From: Bradyrhizobium elkanii WSM2783
Lineage (GTDB): Bacteria; Pseudomonadota; Alphaproteobacteria; Rhizobiales; Xanthobacteraceae
Length of the DNA stretch: 53,315 nucleotides
Reading direction: 5' to 3'
Assembly: GCF_000472865.1 (NCBI RefSeq)
Contig: NZ_AXAP01000034.1
Span: 1 to 53,315 of the forward strand
Shown here: positions 39,771-48,148 of the stretch, piece after piece
Numbering within the stretch: the stretch's first letter is position 1
How the letters are laid out: every line of letters begins with the position of its first letter
Notes under the pieces: model-generated
Told to the model about the DNA's origin: nothing
The model's database searches: none
What the model saw: the letters and a program-made list of their open reading frames with translations, nothing else
Program-made: the position numbers and the translations under genes

Positions 39771-41048
39771 CTACACCCTCTCCACCCCGCACCATTCCGC
39801 GATGAACAGTGCGGTGGCCTTGGTGGATTTGCGCAGCGACTCCAGGTCGACATATTCGTTGAAGCCGTGCATCGCCGCGCCGCTGGCTCCGAAGCACAGG
39901 CTCGGGATGTTGTAGTTCAATCCATAGAAGCGGGTGTCAGTGAGCGCGGTGAAGGCGCGGTCTTCCACCGTGCCGCCATAGACGGCGCCGAACGCCTTCG
40001 CGAACGCCGCTTCCGGCTCGGCCGCGTCAGTCAGCTCATAGCCCTCGGACAGGAAGCCCGACCACTGCACTTCTGGCGGATTGTTGGAAAGGAAGCGATG
40101 GTCGCGCGCGGCCGCAGAGACACAAGCCAAAATCTCCTTCTGGCACTCCGCAATCGACCAGCCCGGCAGCACCGCGATGCGGCAGTCGACATCGCACCAG
40201 GCCGGCACGCTGGAAGCCCAGTCGCCGCCCTTGATGATCCCGGGATTGAAGTTGATGGGATGGGCGACGTCCTTGAAGTGCCGGTCGGCCTTGGCGCGCT
40301 CGTTCCATTCAGCCTCCAACTTTTCCAGCGCGTGGATCAAGTGATATGCCGCCATGATCGCATTCGACCCGGCGCCGGCCTCGAACACATGCACGGGGAA
40401 GCCGCGCACCTTCAGCCGAAACCAGATCACGCCGACCTGCGAGCGGATCATCTTGCCGTCGGTCGGCTCCGGGATGAGGCAGGCATCGGCGCGATAACCG
40501 CGCTGCAGGGTCGAGAGCGCACCGACGCCGGTGCTCTCCTCCTCGATCACCGACTGGAAGTGGATCCGCCCCGTTGGGCGCAAGCCTGCCGCCTTGATCG
40601 CATCCAGCGCATAGAGGGCGCCGATCGTGCCCGACTTCATGTCGCAGGCGCCGCGGCCATACATCCGGCCATCCTTGATGGTGGGCGAGAATGGCGGCGT
40701 CTCCCACATGTCGAGCGGGCCGGTCGGCACCACGTCGCAGTGCCCCTGCAGGATCAGCGATTTGCCGCCATTGCTGGGCGGCCGATAGGTGCCGACCACC
40801 GTACGGGCCCTGGAGAAATCATGCTCGATCGGGCCGAAGCCGCGCAGGTCCTTCAGATCGTCAACATTGATATGCCAGTCGTCGACTTCGTAGCCGCGTG
40901 CGCGCAGGAGATCGCCGATCATGTCCTGGCACGGACCTTCCGCGCCACGCGTCGATGGGATCGCAACGAATTCCTTCGTGGTCGCAAGCTGCGCAGCGAA
41001 GCCGGCATCAACGGCGTCCAGGATCCTTTGTTGCGAATCGGCACTCAT
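39771..41048 (-). CDS. M20 family ArgE/DapE-type deacylase
   Basis: The 425-residue enzyme has the M20 metallopeptidase set: LQGHCDVVPTGP (metal His and catalytic Asp), GRGACDMKSG (metal-bridging Asp), a VIEEESTG segment (catalytic Glu pair), a lid domain in the middle and a final His in ALTDTRFYGL...AAMHGFNEY. It removes an N-acyl group from an amino acid or related compound with one or two Zn or Co ions. The exact substrate (acetylornithine, succinyldiaminopimelate or other) cannot be told. ATG 41048 fits the family length. Confidence 0.8.
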   Translation of the reverse strand: MSADSQQRILDAVDAGFAAQLATTKEFVAIPSTRGAEGPCQDMIGDLLRARGYEVDDWHINVDDLKDLRGFGPIEHDFSRARTVVGTYRPPSNGGKSLILQGHCDVVPTGPLDMWETPPFSPTIKDGRMYGRGACDMKSGTIGALYALDAIKAAGLRPTGRIHFQSVIEEESTGVGALSTLQRGYRADACLIPEPTDGKMIRSQVGVIWFRLKVRGFPVHVFEAGAGSNAIMAAYHLIHALEKLEAEWNERAKADRHFKDVAHPINFNPGIIKGGDWASSVPAWCDVDCRIAVLPGWSIAECQKEILACVSAAARDHRFLSNNPPEVQWSGFLSEGYELTDAAEPEAAFAKAFGAVYGGTVEDRAFTALTDTRFYGLNYNIPSLCFGASGAAMHGFNEYVDLESLRKSTKATALFIAEWCGVERV

Positions 41049-41118
41049 GCAGCAGCTCCAACTCCAGGTTCGATCATCAAGCGTGTGGGCGCTTGGCCCG
41101 CAACGCTATAGCGTGATC

Positions 41119-41841
41119 TCAGCCGCCGGGGTACTGCACAAAATAGGCATCTCGTAGTGCTTCATCGAGCAGCCGGCCTTCCGAATAGCCATCGAGCGAC
41201 GCCGGCCGCGTCACGCCGTCAAGCAGCCGCGGGCACGGTTCCGGCGCGCCGAGCACGGTGCGCACCGGGATGCGCTCGGCATAGATCGGCAGTTCGTAAT
41301 CCTCGTCGTCATCGGCGACGCCTTTGGCGCGGATCTTGGCGGAAGCCTCCTCGATCTCCATCGCGATGAAAGATGTCGCCTTGATCTCCTGCGTGTTGCT
41401 CGGCCGCAGGCTCGCGGTGCGATCGGGAAAGAAGCGGTCGACCATCGCGACCAGCGCACGCTGTTTCTCGTCCGGATCGGTAACCAGATAGGCTGACCCG
41501 AACGCCATCACCGCGCGGTAGTCGGCCGAATGATTGAAACCGCAGCGCGCCAGCACCAGGCTGTCGAGATGCGCAACCGTGAGACAGACCCTCTGGCCCG
41601 CGGACTGGTTCCTCAGCATCCGGCTCGCGCTGCTGCCGTGCCAGTAAAGCTTCGTCCTCTCGCGCCAGAAGAAGGTCGGCGTGCAATAGGGCTGGCCGTC
41701 GATCGCATAGGAAACGTGGCACAGCATCGAGGAATCGAGGATGCGGTGCACGGTTTCATGATCATAGAAGCCGCGATCATGGCGGCGCTTCACCTGGTTT
41801 CGTGGTGACAGCGGATAAGAGGCGGCAGCACCTTCGCTCAC
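41119..41841 (-). CDS. Pyridoxamine 5'-phosphate oxidase-like FMN-binding protein
   Basis: The 240-residue protein has the split-barrel FMN fold: GFYDHETVHRILDSSMLCHV, GQPYCTPTFFWRERTKLYWH and the SASRMLRNQSAGQRVCLTVA strand. It lacks the canonical C-terminal PNPOx motif, so it belongs to the broad PNPOx-like group (reductases or haem-degrading relatives). It is divergent from the MocR regulator at 41919, separated by 77 bp, which points to control by that protein. True pyridoxamine oxidation is not shown. Confidence 0.75.
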   Translation of the reverse strand: MSEGAAASYPLSPRNQVKRRHDRGFYDHETVHRILDSSMLCHVSYAIDGQPYCTPTFFWRERTKLYWHGSSASRMLRNQSAGQRVCLTVAHLDSLVLARCGFNHSADYRAVMAFGSAYLVTDPDEKQRALVAMVDRFFPDRTASLRPSNTQEIKATSFIAMEIEEASAKIRAKGVADDDEDYELPIYAERIPVRTVLGAPEPCPRLLDGVTRPASLDGYSEGRLLDEALRDAYFVQYPGG

Positions 41842-41918
41842 GGCAGCTCCTGTTTCTGGATTTTGAACGTTTCGAAGCAGTTGTAGCGCCGGATTTGGTC
41901 TGCGATAGTGCCAATTCC

Positions 41919-43418
41919 ATGCGAAAAATTTCGACCAATTCTGCGTCGCCCCGAAAGGCCGAGCTGCCGCTCGACCTTTCCGGACCGCATGTCACACTTG
42001 GCGCCTCGGCGCAGCAGCGCCTCTACCAGGCGCTTTGCCACGCCATCCTCGGCGGCATCGTCAAACCCGGCGAGCCGCTACCGCCCTCCCGCACTCTCGC
42101 AAAGCAGACCGGCTTTCGCCGCAACGCGATCGTCACCGCGTATGAGCGTTTGATCGCGGACGGGTTCGCAGTGGCGACCACGGGCTCGGGGACCTTCGTC
42201 GCGGCGCGCATCCCTGCGCGAGCCCGCGAGGCACCGAAGCCGAAGATCACCATCGATGCGCCCCAGCAAGGCGCGCTGGCGCTGGGCTGCACGCATATCG
42301 ATAGCCGCGCCCTGCAGCGCTTCCGCGCCTTCGTCGGCCGAAGGATGCGCGCCTTCAGCGCCGAGCATTTCCACTACGGCGATCCCAGGGGCAGCCGCGA
42401 GCTCCGCGCCGCAATCGCCGACCATTTGTTGTCGGCGCGCGGCCTGCGCTGCGATCCCGAGCAGATCATGCTGACGTCCGGCACGCTGCACGGCCTGCGG
42501 ATCGTGCTCAGCGCGATCCTTAGGCCGCGCGACCAGATCTGGTGCGAGGATCCAGGCTACCCGATCGCGCGCCGGACCATCGAGCATTGCGGCTATCGCG
42601 CGGTTTCCGTTCCGGTCGATGCATCGGGCATGGTGGTTGCGAACGGCCGGGCCCGCGCGCCGGCGGCCCGTGCGGCCTATGTGACGCCGTCGCATCAGTT
42701 TCCGCTCGGCGTGCAGATGTCGATGCCGCGCCGGCTGGAACTGCTGGACTGGGCCAAGGCCGCCGATGCCTTCGTGTTCGAGGACGATTACGACAGCGAA
42801 TTCCGGTATGACGGCGCTCCCCTGCTGTCGCTCGCCGGCATCGATCATCTCCGGCGCGTCATCTACATGGGCACATTTGCCAAGACACTGTTTCCCGGAT
42901 TGCGCGTCGGCTATTGCGCGCTGCCTGAAAAATTGATCGGTCCGGTGACGGCAGCGCGCGCCGCGCTCGATCGCTTTCCCTCCACGCTGATGGAAGGCGC
43001 CGTCGCTGACATGCTCAACTCCGGCGCCTTCGCCGCCAACCTGAAGAAGGTGCGCAGGCTCTACCGCGAGGCCCGCGACGTGCTGGCCTCGACGCTGTCG
43101 GCGGCTTCCGAAGGCGAGCTGTCGGTGCCGGTGCCCTCGCAGGGTCTGCATCTGGTGGCACGGTTCGATCCATCGACCGAACCGCTCGTCGCGTCAGAGG
43201 CCAGGAACGCGGCCGGGGTCGACGGCTGGCTGCTCGCAGAGACCTATCATCGTGCGCGTCCCCTGCCCGGCTTCGTGCTGGGGTTTGCCGGCCACGGCCT
43301 TCCGCAACTGAAAGCATCGGCCGAACGACTGGCGAAGGCCTCGCTCACCGCGCTGCGCGAGAGCCGTAAGCCGAGAGCCCGCGTCGCCAAAACGTCAACG
43401 TCGCGCGCGGCTCTATGA
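41919..43418 (+). CDS. MocR-type GntR/aminotransferase transcriptional regulator
   Basis: The 499-residue protein joins an N-terminal GntR winged helix (about 30-95: QRLYQALCHAILGGIVKPGE, RTLAKQTGFRRNAIVTAYER) to a fold-type I aminotransferase domain (about 140-480). The pyridoxal-phosphate sites are visible as EDDYDSEFRYDG and TFAKTLFPGLRVGY with the Schiff-base Lys. MocR regulators such as PdxR sense pyridoxal phosphate or amino-acid adducts and often act on the divergent gene. The neighbour here is the PNPOx-like flavoprotein. ATG 41919 is preferred over the frame start at 41802. Confidence 0.85.
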   Translation: MRKISTNSASPRKAELPLDLSGPHVTLGASAQQRLYQALCHAILGGIVKPGEPLPPSRTLAKQTGFRRNAIVTAYERLIADGFAVATTGSGTFVAARIPARAREAPKPKITIDAPQQGALALGCTHIDSRALQRFRAFVGRRMRAFSAEHFHYGDPRGSRELRAAIADHLLSARGLRCDPEQIMLTSGTLHGLRIVLSAILRPRDQIWCEDPGYPIARRTIEHCGYRAVSVPVDASGMVVANGRARAPAARAAYVTPSHQFPLGVQMSMPRRLELLDWAKAADAFVFEDDYDSEFRYDGAPLLSLAGIDHLRRVIYMGTFAKTLFPGLRVGYCALPEKLIGPVTAARAALDRFPSTLMEGAVADMLNSGAFAANLKKVRRLYREARDVLASTLSAASEGELSVPVPSQGLHLVARFDPSTEPLVASEARNAAGVDGWLLAETYHRARPLPGFVLGFAGHGLPQLKASAERLAKASLTALRESRKPRARVAKTSTSRAAL

Positions 43419-43473
43419 GAATCGCCGGCGCCTCATTAAGCTGAAAATGAAAGCTGTACGGCGGAGATACCGG

Positions 43474-43626
43474 ATGCCCGGCAATCGCAACGTCCTGTAT
43501 CTGATCATCGGTGTGCTGCTCGCCGTGATCGGCGTGCTCAGCTACCAGCTCTACCAGGCCAAGAAGCAGCCCGAAGGTTTCCAGATCAATGTCGGCCCCG
43601 ACGGGTTGAAGATCCAAGGCAAGTGA
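43474..43626 (+). CDS. Short single-span membrane protein, 50 residues
   Basis: From ATG 43474 (GGCGGAG 9 bases upstream) the frame reads MPGNRNVLYLIIGVLLAVIG, a single membrane span with the N-terminus probably in the cytoplasm, then SYQLYQAKKQPEGFQINVGP and DGLKIQGK. An in-frame ATG 27 bases upstream would add MKAVRRRYR. I recall near relatives in Bradyrhizobium. It overlaps the next gene by one base (TGATG), so the two form an operon. Function unknown. Confidence 0.65.
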   Translation: MPGNRNVLYLIIGVLLAVIGVLSYQLYQAKKQPEGFQINVGPDGLKIQGK

Positions 43627-43886
43627 TGCTGATGATTTCGGAAAGAGTTCTGCGCGTCGGCTGCATCGCGCTGCTGAGTTGGCTTGCATCGCCGCCGTCA
43701 GCGTCGGCCCAGGTGCTGGGACGCGAGCAGGACATCATCGATTTGCGACTGGGCCAGCGCGTGATGGTCGACGACGGATCATGCCCCGCGGGCCAGATCA
43801 AGGAAGTCTCGGGCTCGCAGATGACGAGCCAGGGCGTGACGCGCGTGCGCAAATGCGTCCCGCGGCTCGGCACCAAGAAGCGCTGA
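43626..43886 (+). CDS. DUF6719-like small exported protein
   Basis: The product of up to 86 residues has a signal peptide (VLRVGCIALLSWLASPPSASA) and a mature part with LRLGQRVMVDDGSCPAGQIK and TRVRKCVPRL, two Cys in a short beta-rich protein. The pattern agrees with DUF6719 proteins, small exported proteins of unknown role. Its ATG overlaps the stop of the membrane-protein gene; a second ATG at 43632 is possible. Periplasmic. Confidence 0.6.
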   Translation: MLMISERVLRVGCIALLSWLASPPSASAQVLGREQDIIDLRLGQRVMVDDGSCPAGQIKEVSGSQMTSQGVTRVRKCVPRLGTKKR

Positions 43887-43893
43887 GTTGTCA

Positions 43894-43996
43894 GTCATGC
43901 CCCGCGCCGGCCGGGCATCCAGTAACCAACATCGCCAGTTGTGCGCACAAGAAGCGCCGCGGAATACTGGATCGCCGGTCAAGGCCGGGCGATGAC
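43894..43996. repeat. GTCATGCCCCGC-type palindromic repeat
   Basis: GTCATGCCCCGCGCCGGCCG...CCAGTA, then ATACTGG and GGGCGATGAC, as at 13526-13663. The middle part differs from that copy. Non-coding. Confidence 0.65.
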
Positions 43997-44022
43997 CTCG
44001 TGGGATGATCGAGAAACGCCGC

Positions 44023-44436
44023 TCACTCCGTCGCCGGATCGAACATGCACTGCAGCGTCGGCTTCGCGATCTTGGTGAAGGTCGGGCCGATCTCGGACTG
44101 CTTTGACGGCGGCACCCAGTCGGTCTCGATCGTCGGCACGCCGGTCTCGCTGATCCCGCGCAGCAAGGCTTCGCGCAGATCGGGATCCTCGACGGTGGCG
44201 GCAGCATAATCGTGCAGACAGCCGCATACGGCTTCCGGATGCGCCCAGCGGCCAAGCATGTGGGGGGCGCACTGGCGCACGAATTCACCGCGCGGATCGG
44301 GCAGCACCTTGAACAGGGTGCGGAATTGCACCGGCTGGGTCTGATGCGCTGTCGGCGCCTGCGCTTGCGCCGAACTGGCAGAAATGATCGATGCCGCGAT
44401 GACGGCGAGACAGGTGCGCAAGAGCATGCAGTTCAT
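44023..44436 (-). CDS. Exported hypothetical protein
   Basis: The 137-residue product has a signal peptide (LLRTCLAVIAASIISASSAQA) and a helical mature part with QCAPHMLGRW, VCGCLHDYAAATVEDPDLRE and a late QCMF, giving three to four Cys. The C-G-C motif next to HDY could bind metal or form a disulfide. No family is recognised. Starts at 44436 and 44427 are both possible; the signal peptide is the same. It stands between two repeats. Confidence 0.6.
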   Translation of the reverse strand: MNCMLLRTCLAVIAASIISASSAQAQAPTAHQTQPVQFRTLFKVLPDPRGEFVRQCAPHMLGRWAHPEAVCGCLHDYAAATVEDPDLREALLRGISETGVPTIETDWVPPSKQSEIGPTFTKIAKPTLQCMFDPATE

Positions 44437-44466
44437 TTACCGTCGGCTTTCCTGCAGACTTCTCAC

Positions 44467-44520
44467 AGCATGATCCGGAAAAGTGGAAACCGGTTTTCCG
44501 AAAAGATCATGCTCAAACAA
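44467..44520. repeat. GCATGATCCGGAAAAG palindromic repeat
   Basis: AGCATGATCCGGAAAAGTGG, inner AAACCGGTTTTCC, then GATCATGCTCAAACAA. Same family as 36904-36958, with which it is nearly identical. Confidence 0.8.
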
Positions 44521-44525
44521 GGAGC

Positions 44526-44687
44526 TCAGTTGGCGGCAACGACGATAGCCTGAGTCGTGGCGCCTGCAATCGGCGAACCCGTATAGGAGAAGCTGCCGAT
44601 CCCCGGAAGGTCGCTGTTGGAGGACCCGGCCATTGAGGGTCCAGCCAGGACGAAGGCGAAGGCAAGGATGAAGCTGATCGTCCGCAT
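44526..44687 (-). CDS. Short secreted protein, 53 residues
   Basis: From ATG 44687 the frame gives a signal peptide (MRTISFILAFAFVLAGPSMAG) and a 32-residue polar mature part SSNSDLPGIGSFSYTGSPIA followed by a hydrophobic end. Its stop lies 6 bp from a dispersed repeat. The open frame reaches to 44759, but the signal peptide sets the start. Function unknown. Confidence 0.5.
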   Translation of the reverse strand: MRTISFILAFAFVLAGPSMAGSSNSDLPGIGSFSYTGSPIAGATTQAIVVAAN

Positions 44688-45139
44688 TTGGCTGTCTCCG
44701 GTCTTCCAGCGTTCCCGCCTCGTATGGCGGTTTGATAACCACGCCCTGTTTCCGGACATCTGCGCGAAAACCTCAAAATGGTTTCATTCCACTGCCGAAT
44801 TGTTTCGTGGGCTCGGCGCGACGAAACATTGGGGCAGAAAACGCAATGATTTCAGTACCCGCATTTCTGGTACACCAGCGCGCTCGCGCCGTGCCTCGCC
44901 ACCGGCGAAGAAATGATTCACCTCGCGAATGACATAGATCAACGCCGGCAACCACGGTTTGCCGCTAGATTATCGATGCGCCGATCAACAACGTCGCGAG
45001 TTCTTAATCTTTGGCCGCTAGGAGCACTGCGGCGAACTGAACCCAACAGCTTGCTCCACCGACTCAGTCGCACAACTCGCAACCTTTGTTGATGGTCGCG
45101 CGTTAGCTACTTCTCTCAATCCAACGAAGGATCGCAGTC
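44688..45139. other. Intergenic, no convincing gene
   Basis: No frame in this stretch has a start, ribosome site and protein-like composition. The part near 44850-45000 is AT-richer than the average. Nothing else is recognised. Confidence 0.35.
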
Positions 45140-45355
45140 GTGGGCGATGGCAACATCGACGTTGGCAAGGAAACCGCGACCCGCAAACCCGGCCAGCAGC
45201 AGATGGCGGGTGCGATGTCGCAGCAGGACATCCACGTCATGGGTGACAATGAATGCGCGCAGCAGAAGCTTGTGCGCCTCGTGGGCTGCCGCGATCCCCA
45301 AGCCCGCCTTCAGGCCAGCATGCGAGGGTCCGACTGGAAGAAACGGCAGTTCTAG
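45140..45355 (+). CDS. Possible 71-residue protein ending in a repeat
   Basis: A GTG at 45140 opens a polar frame (MGDGNIDVGKETATRKPGQQ, then DIHVMGDNECAQQKLVRLVG) without signal or membrane segment. Its TAG stop is supplied by the CTAG at the start of the 67-bp repeat at 45352. The composition is moderately protein-like but no family is recognised, and the ribosome site (GAAGGA) is weak. Confidence 0.3.
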   Translation: MGDGNIDVGKETATRKPGQQQMAGAMSQQDIHVMGDNECAQQKLVRLVGCRDPQARLQASMRGSDWKKRQF

Positions 45356-45418
45356 AGCGTTTTCGAGCGAAGTGGACACCGGTTCGCGTGAAGAAAACGC
45401 GTCAAAACAAGAATCTAG
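45352..45418. repeat. 67-bp dispersed repeat, copy B (inverted relative to 21151)
   Basis: CTAGAGCGTTTTCGAGCGAA at the left, AAACAAGAATCTAG at the right. It is the exact reverse complement of 21151-21217. A further short inverted repeat follows to 45458 (CGGTTCTGATT / AATCAGAACCG, then GCTCTAG). Confidence 0.85.
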
Positions 45419-45470
45419 AGCTTCGGTTCTGATTCAATCAGAACCGAAAATGCTCTAGCCCTTTCTTCCA

Positions 45471-46019
45471 CTACTGGATGAAGTCGCCGCACTTCTGCAC
45501 GACAGCGTCGGCCGCGCCCCACGGCATGATCGGCACCGAAGAGGTCGAGTTCTTCGGCGAGCCTTCGATCAGCTTGTCCGAATAGACCATGTAGACAAGC
45601 ACGTTGCGCTTGGCATCGCACCCGCGGACGATCTGCATCTTCTTGAAGAACAGGGACCGGCGCTGGCGGAACATGTCGTCGCCCTGGCTCATCTTGTCCT
45701 TGAAGCGGATCGGGCCGATCTGCCGGCAAGCCAGTGAAATGTCGGAGACTTCCTCCGCCACCCCCAGCCAGCCCTTGAAGCCGCCCTTCTCCGGCACCGT
45801 GAAATGACAGGCCACACCTTCGACCTCGGGATCGTCGACGCCATAGGTCGCGAGCTTGTCGTTGGGCGAAATCCACTTGAACACGGTGGAGCGGCGGAAG
45901 ATCAGGTCAGGCTCGTCGGCAGCGACTGCCGCCTGCACCAGTCCCAGCGCCAGGACGACTGTGGCCAAAGCCAGCCTCTTCCAAGGCAGTTGCGGAGAAG
46001 TGATGGCTTTGGCGTGCAT
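45471..46019 (-). CDS. creA: CreA family periplasmic protein
   Basis: The 182-residue protein has a signal peptide (ALATVVLALGLVQAAVAA) and matches CreA from WISPNDKLATYGVDDPEVEG, VACHFTVPEKGGFKGWLG, SLACRQIGPI and RGCDAKRNVLVYMVYSDKL. CreA is a widespread periplasmic protein without known activity, named from the E. coli creABCD locus. The Cys residues in the VACHF, LACRQ, RGCDA and KCGDF stretches probably form two disulfides. No creBCD is present. The ATG 46019 start gives a rather long N-region before the hydrophobic core. Confidence 0.8.
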   Translation of the reverse strand: MHAKAITSPQLPWKRLALATVVLALGLVQAAVAADEPDLIFRRSTVFKWISPNDKLATYGVDDPEVEGVACHFTVPEKGGFKGWLGVAEEVSDISLACRQIGPIRFKDKMSQGDDMFRQRRSLFFKKMQIVRGCDAKRNVLVYMVYSDKLIEGSPKNSTSSVPIMPWGAADAVVQKCGDFIQ

Positions 46020-46259
46020 GATGGCTCCGCTACGTTGTTGGCGCGGCCTATGTATGGCGAAAAGGCTGCAAGGAAAGGCTGAAAGGAAAGGCTGCGCGCA
46101 TTGAGAGGCGCGTTGGCCGGTTTAACCTAATGTGAGGCTTTTTTGCTACGCTTTCTATGAAAAGCGCTACGATCACAGAAGGGTTAAAGTGCCTGCGCTG
46201 GTGAACGTATTTCGCCTCTGCGACAACCAACCAATAGCGGACTGGGAATCTTAAGGACT

Positions 46260-47843
46260 ATGCGCGTGAGCGGACGTCGGGTTTCAACATTGCATACTGC
46301 AAGTGAACGGGCTTGGAAGATCGCGCTTCTGGCGACGGTAGGCACGCTTGGCGCCGCCTCGCAGGCCGATGCCGCGCTCTACTACTACCGCGACTATGAT
46401 CCCACCTACTATCAGCCCGAGCCGCAGATTCAGCCGCGGCGGCAGAAGCCGCGCAAGCCCGCTGCAAAGGCCGCAGCCCCGGAGAAAGAAACCGGCATCA
46501 AGCCTCAGACTCCGCTGATCATCACGGTCTCGATCCATGACCAGAAGATGCGGGTCTTTGACGCCAACGGTCTGTTTGCCGAGAGCCCGGTCTCGACCGG
46601 CATGAAGGGCCACTCCACCCCGATGGGTATCTTCAGCGTCATCCAGAAACACAAATTCCATCACTCCAACATCTATAGCAACGCGCCGATGCCCTACATG
46701 CAGCGGATCACCTGGTCGGGTGTCGCGATGCATGCCGGCGTGCTGCCCGGCTATCCGGCTTCGCACGGCTGCATCCGGATGCCGATGTCATTCGCGATCA
46801 AGATGTGGAACTGGACCAAGATGGGCGCGCGCGTCGTCATCACGCCCGGCGAGATCACACCCGTTGCTTTCTCGCATCCGCTGCTCGCCACGCAAAAGGT
46901 GGCGCCGCAACCCGTTGCCGAAGAACCGAAGGTGGATGCTCCGCTTGGCGTCAAGGGCGACAAGGGCGCGGAGCTCAAGCCTGCCAACGAACCCGGTATC
47001 GAGCTGCGCGCCACCGTGGGTCATGCCGAGTTGCAAACATCGCTGCGCGAGCAGACCCATACTGCGGACGCTAGCGGTGCGATGCCGGCCACCCGGCTGG
47101 ACAACAGCGCGGTCGGCGAAGCGAGCTCAGCCGGCGAGCAGAATCCGATCGACATCACTGCCAGCACGGAAGCTTCGAAATCCGAAGCCCTTGCCGCTGA
47201 ACGTGTGAAAGCCGCGAGAACGGCCGAAGCGGTCAAGCAGGATGCACCGAAAGTCGACGCCGCCAAATCGACCGAGCCCAAGGAATCCGAGCAAGCGGCC
47301 GAGCCCGCCAAGCCGGGCGACGCGCCCGCTGCCGACGTCAAGAAGGATGGTTCACGTTTGCCGGCCGCCGCAAAGCTCGATCAGCCGAAGCGGACCGGCC
47401 AGATCGCCGTCCTGATCAGCCGCAAGGATTCCAAGCTTTACGTTCGGCAGAATTTTGCGCCGCTGTTCGAGGTGCCCGTGGTGATCGCGCCTGGCGACCG
47501 GCCGCTGGGCACGCATGTGTTCACCGCCCGGGTCGACAAGAGCGATCCCAACCTCCTGCGCTGGTCGGTGGTCTCGTTGCCGACTGCACGCACAGCGGCG
47601 CGGCTCGAGGAAGATGCCTATCCGGGACGGCGCCGCCGCGGCGCGACGGCCCCCGCCGAGGTCAAGCCGCAGCCGCTCGCGAGCAGCCCGGCAGAAGCGC
47701 TCGACCGCATCACCATCCCGCAGGACGCGATGGCGCGCGTCAACGAGGCGCTGACCACGGGCGGCTCGATCATCGTTTCCGACCAGGGCATCAACCAGGG
47801 CGAGACCGGCGAAGGCACGGACTTCATCATCCCGCTGCGCTGA
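46260..47843 (+). CDS. L,D-transpeptidase with long C-terminal extension
   Basis: The 527-residue protein has an N-terminal export segment (IALLATVGTLGAASQADAA) and a YkuD domain at about 78-200 with His158 and the active site Ser168-His169-Gly170-Cys171 in HAGVLPGYPASHGCIRM. It then has a long Ala/Glu/Lys-rich low-complexity linker (about 205-375) and a second beta-rich part at about 378-430 (GQIAVLISRKDSKLYVRQNF, PLGTHVFTARV) that resembles the first half of a YkuD domain but lacks the HxGC site. It should cross-link or anchor peptidoglycan. The linker may span the periplasm. Confidence 0.75.
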   Translation: MRVSGRRVSTLHTASERAWKIALLATVGTLGAASQADAALYYYRDYDPTYYQPEPQIQPRRQKPRKPAAKAAAPEKETGIKPQTPLIITVSIHDQKMRVFDANGLFAESPVSTGMKGHSTPMGIFSVIQKHKFHHSNIYSNAPMPYMQRITWSGVAMHAGVLPGYPASHGCIRMPMSFAIKMWNWTKMGARVVITPGEITPVAFSHPLLATQKVAPQPVAEEPKVDAPLGVKGDKGAELKPANEPGIELRATVGHAELQTSLREQTHTADASGAMPATRLDNSAVGEASSAGEQNPIDITASTEASKSEALAAERVKAARTAEAVKQDAPKVDAAKSTEPKESEQAAEPAKPGDAPAADVKKDGSRLPAAAKLDQPKRTGQIAVLISRKDSKLYVRQNFAPLFEVPVVIAPGDRPLGTHVFTARVDKSDPNLLRWSVVSLPTARTAARLEEDAYPGRRRRGATAPAEVKPQPLASSPAEALDRITIPQDAMARVNEALTTGGSIIVSDQGINQGETGEGTDFIIPLR

Positions 47844-47911
47844 ACGTCTTGGCTGGGAGCGCAGACCAGCTCCGGCCTTCTCCAGCACAATAAATTGAGG
47901 CTCTCTCCTCC

Positions 47912-48035
47912 GTCATTCCGGGATGCGCCGAAGGCGCAGACCCGGAATCCATCAGGCCGCAAAACGCGTGGATGAATGGATTCTCCGATGTGCAATTGCA
48001 CATCGTAGCTCGCGCTTCGCGCGCCCCGGAATGAC
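47912..48035. repeat. GTCATTCCGGG...CCGGAATGAC palindromic repeat
   Basis: Long imperfect inverted repeat (GTCATTCCGGGATGCGCCGA at left, CGCGCCCCGGAATGAC at right) with an inner GATGTGCAATTGCACATC perfect palindrome near 47988-48005. Non-coding, in the gap between the transpeptidase and peroxidase genes. Confidence 0.7.
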
Positions 48036-48148
48036 ACGCAAATCGACGCCGCAAGCACGGCTTCGCCTCTCCGCCGTAACGTCTTGTTGAAAGCCCCGCT
48101 CCACCCCCGGCCGGGTTATTGTTCGGCGAATCTTCACGCTGAAGGGGA

